DNA from: Entonaema liquescens
Taxonomy: Eukaryota; Ascomycota; Sordariomycetes; Xylariales; Xylariaceae
Direction: 5' to 3'
NCBI GenBank assembly: GCA_902805475.1
Contig: CADCSX010000009.1
Location: 930,001 to 994,000, forward strand
DNA: 64,000 bases
The notes beneath the pieces are model-generated. The model was not told the origin of the DNA. It saw nothing but the letters and a program-made list of their open reading frames with translations, and did no database searches. This document shows positions 59,493-64,000 of this stretch, one piece after another. Position numbers and translations under genes: made by a program. Each line of letters opens with the position of its first letter. The stretch's first letter is position 1.

Positions 59493-61160
59493 ATGAATAA
59501 CTCAAATCAATTGAATGGTCGGCACTGGCTTTCCAATCCAACTCAAGAAGCCACACCATCTTACGCCCATATTGATGCAGCTGCGGGCATTGATGAAGAG
59601 ATGCGTAATATATTTCCAGGAGAACTAATTAGCGCTCAGAATCGGAGCTTGAAACGCAACCGAGATACGTATGAAGAGAGCGACGGTGCAAAACACTCAT
59701 CTCAAAACTCATCTCTACCCACTGCACCATCTTCTAGCCTCTTTCAAACCCTTAGGGTTACGAAATCTAGTGTCACAAATGGTAGTATCTCTTCTTCAAA
59801 GTTAGAAAACATCCAAGCGCATCACAACATAGAACAAGACCAATTCATCGATCCTAAGTATATACTAGGGCAGACCACTATCGGGCAGTTAACCCCTTAC
59901 TCGACTCCAACAATATTCGAATCCAGGAACCAACATAACCATAACGGTGTAGTAGGAGCGTCGACTACATCAAAAGTAGTAAGCAATTCTCCCCGATCTA
60001 GATGCTTAGAAAGTTTTCCCGTAACGGTACCGTATATACCCAAATCTACCGACGCATCTCGGGATTTGAGCCAGGGCAATCTAGCTAGCACGACACTTGT
60101 TGGGCGACGCACCAGCCCAGCCCATCTCACTACACTCAATACATTAAGTAATACGCATCCCCGCAATGGCGTTGGCAACGACAATGGAATTCTAGGAAAA
60201 CTCTCTGGGCCGGATAATCTGAATGCTGACGCCAGCGAAGATGTCCAAGACGAATACCCTCTCGACAGTGATTTGGAGGAAGATATAGCCTATCTCCTCG
60301 AAACGTCCCTCGATAACGTCCAAGAAGCGCACATGCCCCCTTCCAGCGTTACTCAGGCATGGGATCGCGACTCGAGGTCTGCAGCTGAATACGACCCGAC
60401 CCTACAGCACTCATCTCCGAAAGAACCGAGCGCTTCGCAAGTAGCAGACATCACTGAAACTCTCAATAGCAACCAAGATGATCTCCTAGATGAAGATGTT
60501 GACTGGAATGTCGTATATACTATAACAAGCACAATCCCAAACGATGCATCGAGTACTTACCACCGGGACGCAGCTCATCCTCAGGTACATAATGAAATTA
60601 CTTACGAGAGGAACTTTAGCAAGTGTGATGCTCACATAGAGGATACGATGCCTTTGAAGCCATTTGTGCGACCTCCCTTCCCTGAAAAGGTCCGTGATCG
60701 TTCTGCCGTCTCGGAATTGTCGTCGGATACGGTGTTGCGGACCTGTTTTCGCATAGGAGAATTGGTCAACCAGGCGATATATTGTCTTAACCACCGGCAG
60801 GATGTAATCTTCGAACTATTCGCAAGGGTAACGTATTCAAGCCGGGAGAATCTCCAAAGAAACCAGCATTTCCAGTTCATTGACCTATTTAAAGATCAGC
60901 TCCCGTACCCCGTGGGGGTCCTCTCAAACTGGCGAGTAGGCACGCAGCTGGATCGTCAAAGTGCGGCGTTCCTAGGTACCAGCGCGGAGCCCAAGTTATG
61001 CCGCTGTATGTGCAAACCCAGGAGAGATCCAAAGGTTGCAATCGGCCTAACTCTTACCATTACTTCCATCAGACAGGCTGACTGGACGCATATAAGATTG
61101 GCCAAAAAGACCGCCTGCGGGGGATCGGAAAATGCAGCCCGAGATGTTGTCACACAATAA
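59493..61160 (+). CDS. unknown fungal protein, 555 aa, with conserved-looking C-terminal module
   Basis: One exon from an ATG at 59493 to TAA at 61160. The N-terminal 390 residues are polar, Ser/Asn/Thr-rich and probably disordered, with acidic patches (for example DSDLEEDIAYLL). From residue 393 the character changes to a folded-looking domain: RPPFPEKVRDRS, TCFRIGELVNQA, VIFELFARVTYSSR, QFIDLFKDQLPYP, then LCRCMCK (502-508) with clustered cysteines and a final strand-rich stretch ending ADWTHIRLAKKTACG. This pattern is familiar from uncharacterised Pezizomycotina proteins, but I know no assigned function. Nuclear or DNA-linked roles are possible and not shown by sequence. No signal peptide or membrane segment is present. 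The length and the clear two-part composition support a real gene. Confidence 0.8.
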   Translation: MNNSNQLNGRHWLSNPTQEATPSYAHIDAAAGIDEEMRNIFPGELISAQNRSLKRNRDTYEESDGAKHSSQNSSLPTAPSSSLFQTLRVTKSSVTNGSISSSKLENIQAHHNIEQDQFIDPKYILGQTTIGQLTPYSTPTIFESRNQHNHNGVVGASTTSKVVSNSPRSRCLESFPVTVPYIPKSTDASRDLSQGNLASTTLVGRRTSPAHLTTLNTLSNTHPRNGVGNDNGILGKLSGPDNLNADASEDVQDEYPLDSDLEEDIAYLLETSLDNVQEAHMPPSSVTQAWDRDSRSAAEYDPTLQHSSPKEPSASQVADITETLNSNQDDLLDEDVDWNVVYTITSTIPNDASSTYHRDAAHPQVHNEITYERNFSKCDAHIEDTMPLKPFVRPPFPEKVRDRSAVSELSSDTVLRTCFRIGELVNQAIYCLNHRQDVIFELFARVTYSSRENLQRNQHFQFIDLFKDQLPYPVGVLSNWRVGTQLDRQSAAFLGTSAEPKLCRCMCKPRRDPKVAIGLTLTITSIRQADWTHIRLAKKTACGGSENAARDVVTQ

Positions 61161-62513
61161 AAACTACGAGAATCGATAGTGGCCTGATATAGGTGGGTAG
61201 AGAGACGCCAGTACCTAGGTTAAGTATATGTTGACGAGCTTGCTATGGATGATACGGAGTGGAGAAGAGCTTTGGGGAAAAGTCGTAAAGAAGGCCAATC
61301 GTCTAATGCATTTAACGATGGCTTTTGTTCGTGTATACACAACAGATGGGTACATGATGGCTGATAGTCGAATCAAGTGGAAGAGGGTAGATTGCTAGGT
61401 AACGTCGGGTAGCCAATGAATCAGCACAACATGATACCTTTTATCCAAGGACTAGAGCCCGGTGCTGAATATGTTGGTAGAAAGTCTACCAACACGTATA
61501 AATTCGAACCAAGTTTGAGAGTGTGCGTCGGGGGACACTCGGCACGGAGGGCAAATCCCTCAGAAAATGCCATGGGAGACGATCAGGTATTGATATGTCT
61601 CACCAGGAACATCGGTTAGGTGGAGAGTGAAACAGACCTAGCGCTTGAGATTTAAGATGGAGAGTAAAGGTCCTGGCACGATACATCATAACATAATGAT
61701 TTTGAAAAACTCGCACAGTTGATCTGAACGGAACAGATAAGTTTTACCTAATGGAAACTGTGTATTTAGGAGAGAAGATAAAGACGAAGCCTTGCTTACT
61801 TACTTAAGTATCTGAAGGTATTTGATGCACTTGGTTGAGCTGGATGAATATGTTGAATATGCGATGCTGCGTCAAAAATTTTGTACATGTAGGAGTAGTA
61901 ATAAAACCAAAACCTGGCTACTTGTAAGTTACCTCATACGTACCTGGCGCTTGTACGTACTAAGGTAGTAGTTATTTAGGGTATCTACTACCTATTGCTC
62001 ATATAGTCATACCCCGTTTTGATCCGTATCCCGTTTCCCCCCTTACATACCGTCGCACACATCACGTGTTAGCATCTCCACAAGTCTTAGCTGGTACCTA
62101 CCTTAAATCATGAGCTCCATTTGGGCTCGGAACCCTTCAACTTTTTTTCGAGAAGTGTAAAAAAAAAATCACGAGGCGCGTTTGTCGTGTAATCAATCGC
62201 CTTTCAATCCGGGGTTGTATCTGCTATTCCACAAGGCTATATTGGGATAAAAGAGGGGATTCCACTCTCATCCTAGCCCTCACCTTCAATAATCCACTAT
62301 CCCAATATCTCACCAATCCTAACCTCCTGAGGGGCTATCGTCATTCATCTTATTGCTCACCTTAGGCGACAGACATCGAAATATTGTCCAGGAAACTGTC
62401 TGCATCGTCGCGCCAGTCGGCTGGAACAGCTAAGATAACATCCGTCTCAACTCAGGAGATAGATTTATTTCCAAAATATAATAGCATTAAATTGCCACCC
62501 ATAGAACGTACCT
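61161..62513. other. intergenic before the DUF7923 gene
   Basis: No supportable gene. A perfect 9-bp hairpin lies at 61473-61493 in the 3' flank of the upstream gene. An A-rich run is at 62159-62169. A 67-codon frame at 61416-61619 includes the hairpin and shows no domain. Confidence 0.5.
61473..61493. repeat. perfect 9-bp hairpin
   Basis: GTTGGTAGA, a 3-base AAG loop, then TCTACCAAC. It lies about 310 bases downstream of the stop of the 555-aa gene and could form in its 3' transcript. Confidence 0.8.
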
Positions 62514-64000
62514 ATGGGGTCCTCATTGATGTTAAACGGACAAGATCCGGCTGCTCTTAAAGCAGAAACAGAAAACCGACTTAGTACTTATTACCAAGTT
62601 GATAGTGAGAGGCAGGCTTTCATTCATGTACGTCTCGCGCTAGCATGCTTGCTTTCTACCCCTGGACCCTGAGTGGCTCTCTGTTTCGCTAATATATCCC
62701 TAATAGAATATTCTCACCAAAATTGAGGCAGATGCTAAGAAGATTGATGATCTTGAACTTGAACTTGATGATCAGAGGAAATCCCGAGCTGTTTATCAAT
62801 CCCAGGCCCGTAATCTTGAGAGTGAAGTGCAGAGGATAGCACATCAACTTGTCTGTTGCGCTATCCACTATATTTCCGAGTGATACATTAGCTGACGCTT
62901 GTAGTAGAATAAAGATTCGTTTGTTGTCGTGCTAATTGACGGCGACGGGGCTAAATTTCAGGACGAGTTCTTGCGTGATCCTGTTAACGGTGCGGAGAGA
63001 GCTGCCTTAAAGCTCAAGCATGCAGTCCGAGGAAACCTTAGAGATTCAGGAGTTTCACAAGATGATATTCCTATTCTTGTTCGAGTCTATGCTAATCTCA
63101 ATGACTTATCTAAGTCGTTACGCCTCTCGAGAATTATTGAATATGATGAAGAAATGCGCTTGTTTGCCGAGCGCTTCACCAACAGTCGCGCGGATTTTGA
63201 CTTCGTTAATGTTGGGAAGGGCAAGGAGAATGCCGATTCCAAGATAAGACGTACGTTTTAGCGGTCGCTCCATCCTTTATTATATATCTACATAGCGCGG
63301 CTATATTCCTATGCTGCTTCGAGTCTGCCCACCTGCTCACATGCTCACACGCTTCTAGGTATGCTTAATCACTACTACAGAAACGTGCAGTGCAAGAAGA
63401 TATTCCTTGCTGGGTGCTGTCACGATAATGGTTATCTGCACGATCTTCGTGACTATACAGGGACTCACGAAGAGAAGTTGGTGCTTTTAGAGACTACGCC
63501 TGCAGAGCCGGCTTTTAGGTCCCTTGGCTTTCCCATCATACGTTTCGATGATGTTTTCCGGTCAGATCCATTAGGCAATGAGACAAAGCATATCTTTTCG
63601 ACTATGGCGCCTCCTCCGGGATTTCGCTCGCCCGTTCAGCCGTCTACTGCGCCCGGTCCAATTGCCCGACCTACACAGCCTGTGCAGAGATCGGCCACGA
63701 CGACCGTGTCGCCTGCAACGCAGGAACAAAGACAACTATCTACCCCTATTCCTAATAACTCTACACCGGTTACTATTAGTACACCATCGCCAATACAGCG
63801 CACTACTTCCCCCGAGCAGCAGCAAAATGGTCCACCGCACGCATCAAGCGTTATCAGCTCCGGAAACGGCGGCACTTCGATTAGTTATGCCACTGCTGGG
63901 GGAGTAAATGACCATCAGAATGTCACTGTTAAATCGCCTAAGCCTAAGAAACAACCAAAAGTTATTTATTATAACACGGACGGTTATCGTATCGACCAGC
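62514..64000 (+). CDS. DUF7923-containing protein, probably CCCH zinc-finger type, 3' end cut by window
   Basis: Exons 62514 (or 62529)-62627, 62707-62850, 62908-63250 and 63359 to the window edge, all in phase. Two in-frame ATGs, at 62514 and 62529, can start it. Exons 1-2 encode a charged coiled coil (KIEADAKKIDDLELEL). Exons 3-4 encode a domain beginning FVVVLIDGDGAKF, with RVYANLNDLSKSLRLS, DFVNVGKGKENADSKIR and CKKIFLAGCHDNGYLHDL, then LLETTPAEPAFRSLGFP. This is the pattern of the fungal DUF7923 family, an NYN/PIN-nuclease-like fold with conserved acidic residues. Homologues usually carry C-terminal CCCH zinc fingers and likely act on RNA. A Pro/Ser/Thr-rich linker follows, and the reading frame is open at 64000. 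The exon 2 donor (GTCTGT) is non-consensus after the first two bases, so that junction is less certain. Confidence 0.85.

Noticed and set aside
62929..63261. Separate short gene
   Set aside because: It is exon 3 of the DUF7923 gene; frame and domain continue across introns on both sides.

Overview
The window is nuclear DNA from a filamentous ascomycete (Pezizomycotina, probably a Sordariomycete-like lineage; I cannot place it more finely). The evidence is short GT-AG introns of 47-108 nt (199 nt in one case), CT(G/A)AC-type branch sites, and fungal-specific families: a DUF7029-like secreted glycoprotein, an RWD + CHY zinc-finger protein, an F-box protein, a microsomal P450, an AreA GATA-like (DUF1752/DUF3295) regulator, LSB5 and a DUF7923 protein. 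There are no bacterial operon features, CRISPR arrays, rRNA genes or convincing tRNAs.

Layout. The left edge (about 0.7-12.5 kb) is gene-dense: a histidine phosphatase (740-1607), a secreted N-glycoprotein (2860-4278), the RWD/CHY zinc-finger protein (4836-about 6986), a small unknown protein on the minus strand (7310-7858), an F-box protein (8684-10240) and a five-exon cytochrome P450 (10685-12520). From 12.5 to 44.2 kb there is only one confident gene, a 166-aa coiled-coil/glycine-zipper membrane protein (19967-20467). The rest of that stretch is non-coding sequence with microsatellites, homopolymers, AT-rich islets and two inverted-repeat elements. The AreA-GATA-like regulator lies at 44187-45982, followed by about 10 kb with no recognised gene. 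The right edge is denser again: LSB5 (55952-57623, minus), a third transposon-like element (58289-59103), a 555-aa conserved-looking unknown (59493-61160) and the 5' part of a DUF7923 gene that runs off the window (62514-64000).

The genes are mostly housekeeping or signalling loci plus one P450. I see no biosynthetic cluster and no evidence that they act as one pathway. LSB5 links endocytosis to actin. The F-box protein and the CHY zinc-finger protein may both act in ubiquitin-type pathways. The AreA-like protein probably belongs to nutrient signalling.

Most notable observations: (1) three short elements with inverted termini and matching target duplications, one with 78-bp perfectly matching arms and diverged outer tips; (2) apparent net-one-base frameshifts in two otherwise intact conserved genes (CHY zinc finger near 6860 and AreA-like near 45550), which are either assembly errors or real lesions; (3) a 12-nt first coding exon in LSB5; (4) a dense GTAC-motif cluster upstream of the AreA-like gene; (5) a gene desert of about 32 kb holding one small gene. 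Exon coordinates are hand-derived from splice consensus and reading-frame continuity. No homology search was run.
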